In this document: positions 1 through 5,973 of the stretch, piece by piece
How the letters are laid out: each line of letters begins with the position of its first letter
Numbering within the stretch: position 1 is the first letter of the stretch
Source of the DNA: Sphingomonadales bacterium
Lineage (GTDB): Bacteria > Pseudomonadota > Alphaproteobacteria > Sphingomonadales > Emcibacteraceae
Length of the DNA stretch: 7,092 nucleotides
Assembly (NCBI GenBank): GCA_011051815.1
Contig: DRKK01000160.1
Coordinates: 1 to 7,092 of the forward strand
Direction of reading: 5' to 3'
Notes under the pieces: model-generated
The model's input: only the letters and a program-made list of their open reading frames with translations
What the model was told of the DNA's origin: nothing
The model's database searches: none
Program-made: the position numbers and the translations under genes

Positions 1-396
1 GTACATTATCGCGCCCGGCCCGACAGCGATGCTTTTGAGCTGGACCGGATATTTCATTTTCCGGGGCGGGCACCTTATCGTTACCGCTCGACCATGTATC
101 CAGTGGAAGGCCGGCAGGTGGCAGAGGTCATGCGGTTCGGCCTGTGTTGGCGAACGCTCTTTAGCTGGCGGGACGGCAAGGTTCGGATGGCGCACCGGGG
201 TTATGGGTTTCGAATTTTTGGCCGAATTATCCCCTTCCCCATCGATTTCTTGTTTGGCTGGGCCTATGCCGAGGAAACGCCCATCAACGACCATGAGTTT
301 TCAATGATGATGGAAATTATCCATCCCTGGACCGGAAAACAATATGGCTATAGCGGGCGGTTCAAAATCATCCAGAGGCGGGATAGCAAAAAATGA
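1..396 (+). CDS. DUF4166-type protein, C-terminal part (5' end outside window)
   Basis: The frame is open from base 1 to a TGA at 394-396 and gives 131 residues with no start codon needed inside the window. The visible part reads FHFPGRAPYRYRSTM, then RMAHRGYGFRIFGRIIPFP, then DHEFSMMMEIIHP, and closes with YGYSGRFKI. From memory this order of motifs resembles the C-terminal half of DUF4166 proteins, a domain of unknown function that occurs alone or at the C-terminus of saccharopine-dehydrogenase-like or SDR-like NAD(P)-binding proteins. Which arrangement applies here cannot be seen, because the N-terminus is missing. An internal ATG at 94 is in frame but has no convincing ribosome site and lies inside the conserved stretch, so it is not the start. 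No catalytic role can be assigned. The gene is followed by a 63-base gap and then phnA on the same strand. Confidence 0.72.
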   Translation, partial: VHYRARPDSDAFELDRIFHFPGRAPYRYRSTMYPVEGRQVAEVMRFGLCWRTLFSWRDGKVRMAHRGYGFRIFGRIIPFPIDFLFGWAYAEETPINDHEFSMMMEIIHPWTGKQYGYSGRFKIIQRRDSKK

Positions 397-400
397 ATTC

Positions 401-429
401 TTGAATTAGAACATAGAAATTCGTAATAA
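401..429 (+). promoter_or_regulatory. Weak candidate sigma-70 promoter for the phnA-like gene
   Basis: In the 63-base gap before the PhnA-type gene, TTGAAT (401-406, four of six matches to the -35 consensus) is followed after 17 bases by TAATAA (424-429, three of six matches to the -10 consensus). The spacing is ideal but the -10 match is poor, and the region is AT-rich enough for a chance hit. The alternative is read-through from the DUF4166 gene. Confidence 0.25.
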
Positions 430-459
430 AAGCATGTCGGTATCAGGAGAGAAAAACCC

Positions 460-1041
460 ATGAGTATGGAACAGGAATTACGGGCGCGGGCTGAGGATAA
501 ATGTGAATTATGCGGCGCGCTGGAAAATTTGAACATATATGAAGTGCCGCCTGCATCAGACGGCAGTCTGGATCAGGTGGTTCTGACCTGTGATACTTGC
601 CGGGATCAGATTGACAATCCGGATAAAACAGATGCCAACCATTGGCGGTGCCTGAACGACAGCATGTGGACACCTGTTCCGGCGGTTCAGGTGGTGGCCT
701 GGCGTATGCTGGACCGTTTGCGCGGCGAAGGCTGGCCCCAGGATTTGCTGGATATGCTGTATCTGGAAGATGAGGTTCGGATTTGGGCTGAAAGCGGCGT
801 GTCAGATGCCACGTATGAGGACGCCGAACCACATCTGGATAGTAATGGCGCGGCTTTACAGGCCGGGGATACGGTGACGCTGATCAAGGACCTGAATGTG
901 AAGGGGGCGAATTTTACCGCCAAACGGGGCACCGCTGTACGCAATATTTCTCTGGTCCATGATAATCCGGAACAGATCGAAGGTCGGGTCAGCGGTCAAC
1001 AGATCGTTATATTGACCAAGTTTGTTAAAAAATCCAGTTAG
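460..1041 (+). CDS. phnA: PhnA/YjdM-family zinc-ribbon protein
   Basis: This is a complete 193-residue protein. The ATG at 460 is preceded by a good ribosome site, AGGAGAG at 445-451, with 8 bases of spacing. The N-terminal part (residues about 14-50) has two Cys pairs, CELC (C15, C18) and CDTC (C44, C47), fitting a zinc ribbon. Residues 127-193 form the PhnA C-terminal domain, with the hallmark GDTVTLIKDLNVKG and a KRGT turn. The family is named after E. coli YjdM (formerly PhnA), historically called an alkylphosphonate-uptake protein although its biochemical role is not established. It is not the phosphonoacetate hydrolase that shares the name phnA. No C-P lyase or phosphonate transporter gene is nearby, so a phosphonate role is not supported by context. 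It is longer than the roughly 110-residue E. coli protein because of a linker region at residues 50-126. Its stop codon lies 4 bases from the stop of the convergent aminotransferase gene. Confidence 0.9.
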   Translation: MSMEQELRARAEDKCELCGALENLNIYEVPPASDGSLDQVVLTCDTCRDQIDNPDKTDANHWRCLNDSMWTPVPAVQVVAWRMLDRLRGEGWPQDLLDMLYLEDEVRIWAESGVSDATYEDAEPHLDSNGAALQAGDTVTLIKDLNVKGANFTAKRGTAVRNISLVHDNPEQIEGRVSGQQIVILTKFVKKSS

Positions 1042-1045
1042 GGTA

Positions 1046-2227
1046 TTACTTCAGGGCGGCTTTCAGTCTGTCCATGGCCATATGTAACTGATCCGGGGCG
1101 CGGCAGAAGCATAGCCGCAGGAATTTCTCGGACCCTTTGCCAAAGAAATGACCCGGCGCAAGACCAACGTTTGAGCTGGCCAAAATATCAAGGCAGGCCT
1201 GTTTGGAATCGGTCATGCCGTCAATTTCAAAAAAGGCATACATCCCGGCGACGGGCCGGCGGCGCAGGATAACGCGGGGAATTTCATCCAGCGCATCACA
1301 GACGATCTCCATACCGGTGCGGCAATAGTCTTTCATGAATTTGACGAATTCCTCGCCGTCGCGCAGGGCGGCGATACCGCCATATTGCAGATAGGTGGTG
1401 GTGCCGCTGGACGTATATTGCACCATCATGGCCATGGTTGCGGCCAGGGACGGCGGATGGACCATCCAGCCAAGGCGTGAGCCGGTCATGCTCCATGATT
1501 TGGAAAAACTGTTGACGATTAGAACCCGGTCTTCGGGCTCTGAAATATCAAGGAAGGAAGGCACCACATTCTGATCAAAGGCCATGCGGCAATAGACCTC
1601 ATCAGAAATAATCCAGATTCCGGTTTTTCGGCCAAGCTCTAAAAGCTGTTTCTGTACGGCCACGGGCAAAATGGCGCCAGTGGGATTGCCGGGTGAGGCA
1701 AAGAAGATGGCCTTTGTGTGACTGTCACAGGCGGCGGCGACTTTGTCCACATCCAGGGCCCAGCCATCATCGGTGAGGTCCATGGCCACGGACCGGGTTT
1801 CGGCCCCGACGATCTGGACTATGCCAGTGATATTGGGCCAGACCGGGTCAATGATGACCACATTGTCGCCCTCGCCGGTGGTGAGCTGTATGGCCAGCAT
1901 GATCGCGGGCATACCGCCAGAAGTCACGGTAATGCGCTCCGGCCCCACGGGTTTTTCATTCAGGCCGGTCAGGTAATCCGCCATGGCCCCACGAAATTCC
2001 GGGATGCCGTTTTGATGGCTGTAAAAAACCTTACCGTCCTGAATGGCTTGATAGATGGCGTCACCAATAAAGGCTGGGGTTTTAACATCCCCCTCGCCGA
2101 ACCAGAGCGGGATAATTTCGTCATTGTCAAAGGCCCCTTTTGCCAGCGCGGCAATATTATCCAGCGAGATATTACGTATCTGCGGACGGGCACCCTCAAG
2201 GGCCAGATGATGTGTATGATCAGACAT
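1046..2227 (-). CDS. Class I/II PLP-dependent aminotransferase
   Basis: This 393-residue fold-type I aminotransferase belongs to the aspartate-aminotransferase superfamily. It should transfer an amino group between an amino acid and a 2-oxo acid in the cytoplasm using pyridoxal phosphate. Visible landmarks are LWFGEGDVKTPAF near residues 41-53, Y69, the SGG phosphate-binding turn (103-105), NPTG (181-184), the PLP-pyridine Asp in DEVY (D209, Y212), the Schiff-base lysine in SFSKSWSMTG (K243), R251, and the probable carboxylate-binding arginine in FLRLCF (R371). The usual MTGWRLG reads MTGSRLG here. The start at 2227 is chosen because AGGAG (plus-strand 2234-2238) sits 6 bases ahead of it. An in-frame ATG at 2266 would add 13 residues and overlap the aldolase gene. 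The gap to the aldolase stop is 19 bases, so the two genes are very probably co-transcribed. Substrate preference cannot be told from the sequence. Confidence 0.92.
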   Translation of the reverse strand: MSDHTHHLALEGARPQIRNISLDNIAALAKGAFDNDEIIPLWFGEGDVKTPAFIGDAIYQAIQDGKVFYSHQNGIPEFRGAMADYLTGLNEKPVGPERITVTSGGMPAIMLAIQLTTGEGDNVVIIDPVWPNITGIVQIVGAETRSVAMDLTDDGWALDVDKVAAACDSHTKAIFFASPGNPTGAILPVAVQKQLLELGRKTGIWIISDEVYCRMAFDQNVVPSFLDISEPEDRVLIVNSFSKSWSMTGSRLGWMVHPPSLAATMAMMVQYTSSGTTTYLQYGGIAALRDGEEFVKFMKDYCRTGMEIVCDALDEIPRVILRRRPVAGMYAFFEIDGMTDSKQACLDILASSNVGLAPGHFFGKGSEKFLRLCFCRAPDQLHMAMDRLKAALK

Positions 2228-2233
2228 TTTATG

Positions 2234-2238
2234 CTCCT
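2234..2238 (-). promoter_or_regulatory. Ribosome binding site deciding the aminotransferase start
   Basis: The minus strand reads AGGAG, then 6 bases, then ATG at 2227. The alternative upstream ATG at 2266 has no comparable site, which favours the shorter protein beginning MSDHTHH. Confidence 0.75.
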
Positions 2239-2246
2239 GCGGCCGT

Positions 2247-2996
2247 TTAATTTGCCGTAAATTCACGTGTTTTTTCCTGATATAAAGTCCGGTTGGCGGT
2301 TATATCATCGCTCAGGACCACCAGAAGGAATCCCTGTTCCTGCCGCCTTTTGGCCTGCGTCACATCCGGGGTAAAAATGCCACAGGGGACGTTTGCGGCA
2401 TCGCATGTACGCTTAATTTTTCCAAAGGCCTGTTCCAGAGCGGGATCATCCTTTGTAAGCCCTAAAGACAGGCACAGGTCTCCGGTACCGATAAAAATCA
2501 TATCCAGGCCCGGCGTTTCAATGATTTCCGCGATATTCTCAAGACCCGTGCGGGTTTCAATCATCAGGGCAACTGCCGTGGTTTTGCGGGCCATGTCCAC
2601 ATAGGCGGCAAAGTCCCGGATGGGCCGGACGCCGCCCGCAGAGCGCGTGCCTTCGGGCGGGTAATTGGTATATTGTACGGCATTCCGGGCTTGCTCTGCC
2701 GTTTCAATCAGGGGGACAATCACGCCTTCGGCCCCCGCATCCAAGGCGCCGCTGATATGAAACCGGTCACAATCGGCGACCCGGACCAGCGGGATAAGGC
2801 CAGTCTTGATTAGGCCAATCGCATTCTCAAGGGCCATCCGGTCCCACAAACCATGCTGCATGTCAAAGACAACCGCAAGGGGGGCCTGTGATGTTTCGCT
2901 GGTTTCTGCAATAAATTCCGCCAATGGAATGGAACCCAGGGACAGCCAAAAACAGCCAACAGGTTGCTTTTTGTCCAGCGCTTCTTTAAAGTACAT
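2247..2996 (-). CDS. HpcH/HpaI-family aldolase
   Basis: This is a complete 249-residue protein of the HpcH/HpaI aldolase/citrate-lyase superfamily (a metal-dependent class II pyruvate aldolase on a TIM barrel). The family cleaves 4-hydroxy-2-oxo acids to pyruvate (or a close relative) and an aldehyde. The catalytic region is visible in order: D45-M-Q-H48 (the Asp-His dyad), R72 in LVRVAD, the YPPEGTRSAGG loop (112-122), the metal ligand E147 in MIETRTG, and the second metal ligand D173 in GTGDLCLSLG. The dyad reads DMQHG rather than the DGEH of E. coli HpaI, a variation I recall as common in proteobacterial homologues. The length matches the family. The start is supported by AGGAAG (plus-strand 3004-3009) at 7 bases. 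The gene is followed 19 bases later by the aminotransferase and preceded by a 106-base AT-rich gap after the flavin monooxygenase. The exact substrate is unknown. Confidence 0.9.
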   Translation of the reverse strand: MYFKEALDKKQPVGCFWLSLGSIPLAEFIAETSETSQAPLAVVFDMQHGLWDRMALENAIGLIKTGLIPLVRVADCDRFHISGALDAGAEGVIVPLIETAEQARNAVQYTNYPPEGTRSAGGVRPIRDFAAYVDMARKTTAVALMIETRTGLENIAEIIETPGLDMIFIGTGDLCLSLGLTKDDPALEQAFGKIKRTCDAANVPCGIFTPDVTQAKRRQEQGFLLVVLSDDITANRTLYQEKTREFTAN

Positions 2997-3102
2997 TTTA
3001 TTACTTCCTAATATATATACATATTCCTATCACATGCAATATCATATGTAAAAACATATATACCTTTTTGAGAGAGATTAATATATTTATTTTCAGGAAA
3101 TA
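2997..3102 (-). promoter_or_regulatory. AT-rich gap with likely promoter and operator of the aldolase-aminotransferase pair
   Basis: This 106-base gap between the flavin monooxygenase stop and the aldolase start is strongly AT-rich and holds repeated ATATGT/ACATAT words. No GC-rich hairpin with a T-run was seen, so no rho-independent terminator is called. On the minus strand, TTTACA followed after 17 bases by TAGGAA with a preceding TGA could be a weak extended -10 promoter. TATGAT (plus-strand 3041-3046) is another possible -10 hexamer but lacks a good -35. The length and composition suggest the last two genes can be transcribed independently of the upstream pair. Confidence 0.35.
3044..3059. 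repeat. Perfect inverted repeat ATATGT-N4-ACATAT, candidate operator
   Basis: The arms ATATGT (3044-3049) and ACATAT (3054-3059) are exact reverse complements around AAAA. The centre lies about 55 bases upstream of the aldolase start, where an operator would be expected. A further ACATAT occurs at 3019-3024. In such AT-rich DNA a 6-bp repeat can arise by chance, so the call is tentative. Confidence 0.4.
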
Positions 3103-4200
3103 TTATTGGCGCAATCCGGCCTCTGTCAGTAGCGGTAGAACATGATCACAAAAATAGGGTAATTCGTCTTTCGGATTGACGAAAGATAATGCCAAGCCGC
3201 CAAAGCCCAATTGGTTCAACCGGATCATTTCATCGGCGATTTGCCCGGGCGTGCCGATTAACGGATAGCTGCCCGCGCCCCCGGCAAAGCGTTTACGATA
3301 CAAGTCGTAGGCCGCGGGATCATGGGAGCCGGACATCTTCTTTTTCATGGCCATATGCTGATCAACGGCGGCATTATCGGTTTGGGTTACAGCATAGCTT
3401 TCATAATAATCCTCGGCCTCTGTGGTTGTCGGGCGGCAAACCACATGGACCGGCGCAAACAGCTCGGCATTGCCGCTTGCCTTTTCGACCCGGGCGCGAA
3501 AATCGGCAATGGTGGCGGCGGCGTCTTCATGGGTGTTGAAGGTGGTGAAGATACAGTCGCATGAGGTGGCGGCAAAATCCCGCCCGGGCGGTGAAAAGGC
3601 CGCCGATAATGTGACCGGATGGGGTTTTTGCACACTTCCTGGCGCGCCGCAGACGCCTTTTAAATCAAAGAAGTCCCCTTTGAAGTCAAAGGGGGCTTCG
3701 CCGGACAGGGTGCGTTTTAATATTTCAAACCATTCCTTGCCCTGATCATAGACCTGATCCGGCTTGGTCAGGCCAAACATATCAAATTCCGGCTGGTTCC
3801 AGCCGCAAACCATATTCAGGCCTGCCCGCCCGTGGCTGGCATGGTCAAGCGTGGCCAGTGCCTTTGCCGCATAGACCGGCGGCACGATCAGGGTATGAAC
3901 GGTGGCAAACAGCGCAATCTGTTGGGTTAGCCCGGACAGGGCGGCGGCAAAGGTGAAGGTTTCATAGGAAATATGCCGGGCATTGGTTTCGCCGCCAAAC
4001 CCTTTCCAGCGGGCCAGCGGCAGGAAAAAATCAAGCTCGGCCCGGTCCGATATTTGGGCCGCCGCGACAACATCATCCCATTCGGCCATCCACCGGTCTG
4101 GATGCTTGGTGATCGATAGGCAGCCATCCGCATTGGCCCCGAACACACCCAGTTTAAATTTATTTCCGCCGCGCATGGGATTGTTTTTGATAAGTGACAT
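3103..4200 (-). CDS. LLM-class flavin-dependent monooxygenase, RutA/SfnG-like
   Basis: This 365-residue bacterial luciferase-like (LLM) TIM-barrel protein is expected to use reduced FMN supplied by a separate flavin reductase and O2. Motifs in order are KLGVFGANADG (16-26), WKGFGGET (65-72), LFATVHTLIVPP (97-108), the hallmark GRAGLNMVCGWNQPEF (124-139), FKGDFFDLKGV (173-183) and PLIGTPGQIADEM (313-325). The alternation resembles what I remember of RutA (pyrimidine ring-opening oxygenase) and SfnG (dimethylsulfone monooxygenase). T103 and N129 fall where RutA has the Thr and Asn linked to the flavin-N5-peroxide mechanism. No rutB-G genes and no flavin reductase are in the window, so the substrate is not assumed to be uracil. 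The start has AAAGG (plus-strand 4208-4212) at 7 bases. The second ATG, nine residues in, lacks such a site. The gene lies 60 bases downstream of the FAD dehydrogenase. Confidence 0.88.
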   Translation of the reverse strand: MSLIKNNPMRGGNKFKLGVFGANADGCLSITKHPDRWMAEWDDVVAAAQISDRAELDFFLPLARWKGFGGETNARHISYETFTFAAALSGLTQQIALFATVHTLIVPPVYAAKALATLDHASHGRAGLNMVCGWNQPEFDMFGLTKPDQVYDQGKEWFEILKRTLSGEAPFDFKGDFFDLKGVCGAPGSVQKPHPVTLSAAFSPPGRDFAATSCDCIFTTFNTHEDAAATIADFRARVEKASGNAELFAPVHVVCRPTTTEAEDYYESYAVTQTDNAAVDQHMAMKKKMSGSHDPAAYDLYRKRFAGGAGSYPLIGTPGQIADEMIRLNQLGFGGLALSFVNPKDELPYFCDHVLPLLTEAGLRQ

Positions 4201-4217
4201 TCAGGAGCCTTTTGGTG

Positions 4218-4253
4218 TGATATTAAATATATAAATAATTATATTAAATATCA
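4218..4253. repeat. Imperfect 13-bp inverted repeat upstream of the LLM gene, candidate operator
   Basis: TGATATTAAATAT (4218-4230) and ATATTAAATATCA (4241-4253) pair as reverse complements at 12 of 13 positions around a 10-base centre. The repeat overlaps the expected transcription start and -10 region of the LLM gene. This is where a repressor would act. The AT-richness weakens the statistical weight. Confidence 0.45.
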
Positions 4254-4264
4254 TATAGAGTCAA
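4238..4264 (-). promoter_or_regulatory. Candidate sigma-70 promoter for the LLM gene, overlapping the upstream stop codon
   Basis: On the minus strand TTGACT (plus 4259-4264, five of six matches to the -35 consensus) is followed after 15 bases by TATAAT (plus 4238-4243, a perfect -10). The -35 overlaps the TGA of the FAD dehydrogenase gene (4261-4263). The 15-base spacer is shorter than the usual 16-18. A start near 4230 would give a leader of about 30 bases. It implies the LLM gene can be expressed separately from the gene ahead of it. Confidence 0.42.
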
Positions 4265-5892
4265 TCGGGCTTTTGGTTATATATGACCTCTGCCGCGCGG
4301 CGGGCGGTCAGGATGCAGCCGGCAAGGAAAGTGCCCTCCAGCGACTTTTTGCCCGATGCGCCGCCGCCGCCAAAGCCCGCGGCCTCGCCAATGGCATAGA
4401 GTCCGGGCAGGGGCTGTCCGTCTGTTCTCAGCACGGCACAATCAAGGTTGGTCTGAATACCGCCCAATGTCTTGCGGCTGATCAGATGGGTGCGGATGGC
4501 GAGCAGTGGTCCGGCTTTGGGGTCCAGTATTTTCTGATATTTACAGGTTCGTATGCGGTCGCCTGTCCATTGGCGAAGTTGGGCTATGCGCCGGATTTGA
4601 TCATCATTATGAAACTTGGGGCCGCGTGTGAGCTGGGCATCATACTGCCCGATTTCCTGTCGCAGGTGATCGGCGGAGATATATTCCTTGTCCGTCAAGC
4701 CATTCATTTTGGCCGTCAATTCTTCCAGCGTATCGGCGGTGATAAAATCTTTGCTCTCGGCCACCATCCGGCGCACCAGTTCGTCATCGGCCAGCAACAA
4801 TTTCAGGATCATGGGTAAAAGGCGTCTTTTGCGCAAATCCGGATTATGATCGGCGCCGGAAATGGCCAGCTCCCGGCGGGCAATCTTCCAGTTCATCACA
4901 TGCCATGTCCAGGGTTTTTCCTGCTTGGCCACCTGCTCACACAGAAAATTGGTATCAAATCCGGTGATCAGGGGCTGTGGCCCGATGCGCTGTCCCTTAT
5001 GGTTCAGCCACAAAGAAGACCGGGTTGGCACAAGGCTGAGTCCATGGTTTTCAAAGGCTGGTTTAGGATGATCTACACCAGCGGCATAATTCCACATTTT
5101 ATCCAGATGGGTGACCTGTCCGTCATGCTGCTGCACCTGATCATGCATATGGCCGTCTGCGGTAGGATGACAGCCGTTAAGGATTTTTGTGGGCGGTGTT
5201 CCCATATGACGGGGCCAATGCAGGCGAACTTTATCCAGATTGCCGCCAATGCCGCCAGCGGCGATAACAGTAGTTTCAGACAATAAACTGAAAGGCTGAT
5301 CCGAGGATATGTCAAGGCCCTCAACCCCCGCAATACGGTCCCGGTTCATAATGAAATTTTGAACGTTATGACGGAACAGCAGGGTGAGATGGCCCTTCTC
5401 AGCGGCCTTGTGCAGGCGGGCAATCAGGGTTTCTATAAGATATTGGGCGGTGCCGAACAGGATATGGTAACGCGGCAGGCTGTTACCGGGGTGATACAGG
5501 CCGCGCTCAACCCATTGCACAGCGGGCAGGAACTTCAGGCCTAGAGATATGACCCAGTCATGAACCTGCGCGGTGACCTGCTCCACATAATATTTTGCCC
5601 ATGCCCTTGGCCAATGATCACTTTCGCCAAAATCGGCAAAATTATGCCAGTCGCGCAAGGCAATTTCAGCGCTGTCCTGAATCCCGCTTTTGCGTTGCAG
5701 GGGGGTATCGACCAGCATCATGCCGCCAAAGGCCCCTTTGGCAAGGCCGCCAAAAGCCTCTTTCCCCTGTGCATCGATAAGGGTGATATGGCGGCTTTCG
5801 CCTCGTTCCAACAAATCAAGCGCTATTGTTATCCCGGCGATCCCGCCGCCGATGATGGTAATGTCGCTGGTATATTTTTTTGGACTTGCCAT
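4261..5892 (-). CDS. FAD-binding dehydrogenase (COG3573; fumarate reductase/ketosteroid dehydrogenase-like)
   Basis: This flavoprotein of 543 residues from ATG 5892 matches the usual length of about 550 of the COG3573 FAD-binding dehydrogenases, relatives of fumarate reductase and 3-ketosteroid dehydrogenase. The N-terminus has the dinucleotide-binding motif DITIIGGGIAGI (GxGxxG, G15-G20) with an acidic residue ending the second strand (LID40). FGGLAKGAFGGM (47-58) fits the isoalloxazine-contacting region and TTVIAAGGIGGN (207-218) is the second FAD motif. The C-terminus carries THLISRKTLGGIQTNLD (468-484) and GLYAIGEAAGFGGGGASGKK (497-516), which are diagnostic of the group. The probable reaction is FAD-dependent alpha,beta-dehydrogenation or its reverse in the cytoplasm. 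The substrate is unknown. There is no signal peptide or covalent-flavin motif. The start is not certain: AGAGG (plus 5904-5908) is 11 bases from the ATG, while an in-frame TTG at 5898 is better spaced and would add two residues. The frame stays open to 6003, but that region overlaps the divergent ALDH gene. Confidence 0.88.
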   Translation of the reverse strand: MASPKKYTSDITIIGGGIAGITIALDLLERGESRHITLIDAQGKEAFGGLAKGAFGGMMLVDTPLQRKSGIQDSAEIALRDWHNFADFGESDHWPRAWAKYYVEQVTAQVHDWVISLGLKFLPAVQWVERGLYHPGNSLPRYHILFGTAQYLIETLIARLHKAAEKGHLTLLFRHNVQNFIMNRDRIAGVEGLDISSDQPFSLLSETTVIAAGGIGGNLDKVRLHWPRHMGTPPTKILNGCHPTADGHMHDQVQQHDGQVTHLDKMWNYAAGVDHPKPAFENHGLSLVPTRSSLWLNHKGQRIGPQPLITGFDTNFLCEQVAKQEKPWTWHVMNWKIARRELAISGADHNPDLRKRRLLPMILKLLLADDELVRRMVAESKDFITADTLEELTAKMNGLTDKEYISADHLRQEIGQYDAQLTRGPKFHNDDQIRRIAQLRQWTGDRIRTCKYQKILDPKAGPLLAIRTHLISRKTLGGIQTNLDCAVLRTDGQPLPGLYAIGEAAGFGGGGASGKKSLEGTFLAGCILTARRAAEVIYNQKPD

Positions 5893-5973
5893 ATTCAATG
5901 TGACCTCTTTGGTGTATTCTCGGCCCCAAGATACGTCATATGACGGCAAAGTGAAAATAATAAAGGATAGATC
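5893..5973. promoter_or_regulatory. Divergent control region between the FAD dehydrogenase and ALDH genes
   Basis: These 81 bases separate two divergent start codons and must hold promoters for both directions. No strong -35/-10 pair was found on either strand. TTGCCG on the minus strand and the A/T-rich stretch before the ALDH ribosome site are only partial matches. The absence of good sigma-70 hexamers beside a perfect central palindrome fits regulator-dependent transcription. This is an inference. Confidence 0.55.
5934..5945. promoter_or_regulatory. Perfect 12-bp palindrome CGTCATATGACG, candidate operator
   Basis: CGTCAT (5934-5939) and ATGACG (5940-5945) are exact reverse complements with no spacer, near the centre of the divergent gap. 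The palindrome lies about 42 bases from the FAD dehydrogenase start and 28 bases from the ALDH start. One dimeric regulator bound here could control both directions. The regulator family is not known and no regulator gene is in the window. Confidence 0.55.

Noticed and set aside
29..307. 92-residue plus-strand frame overlapping the DUF4166 end
   Set aside because: The other frame is open from base 1, matches DUF4166 motifs and ends properly. This one is an out-of-frame shadow.
460..1041. Reading phnA as evidence of a phosphonate-degradation operon
   Set aside because: Only the name suggests it. No other phosphonate gene is visible and the protein is the YjdM-type family, not phosphonoacetate hydrolase.
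1718..2260. 180-residue plus-strand open frame antisense to the aminotransferase
   Set aside because: The opposite strand has all PLP-enzyme landmarks. This frame has low-complexity Gly/His-rich content and no family resemblance.
2997..3102. Rho-independent terminator after the LLM gene
   Set aside because: T-rich stretches exist, but no GC-containing stem precedes them in the LLM reading direction.
4273..4818. 181-residue plus-strand open frame antisense to the FAD dehydrogenase
   Set aside because: It lies wholly within a gene with clear FAD motifs, shows no recognisable domain, and is a shadow of the GC-biased opposite strand.
4846..5286. 146-residue plus-strand open frame inside the FAD dehydrogenase
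   Set aside because: No ribosome site, no domain, and complete overlap with a confident gene.
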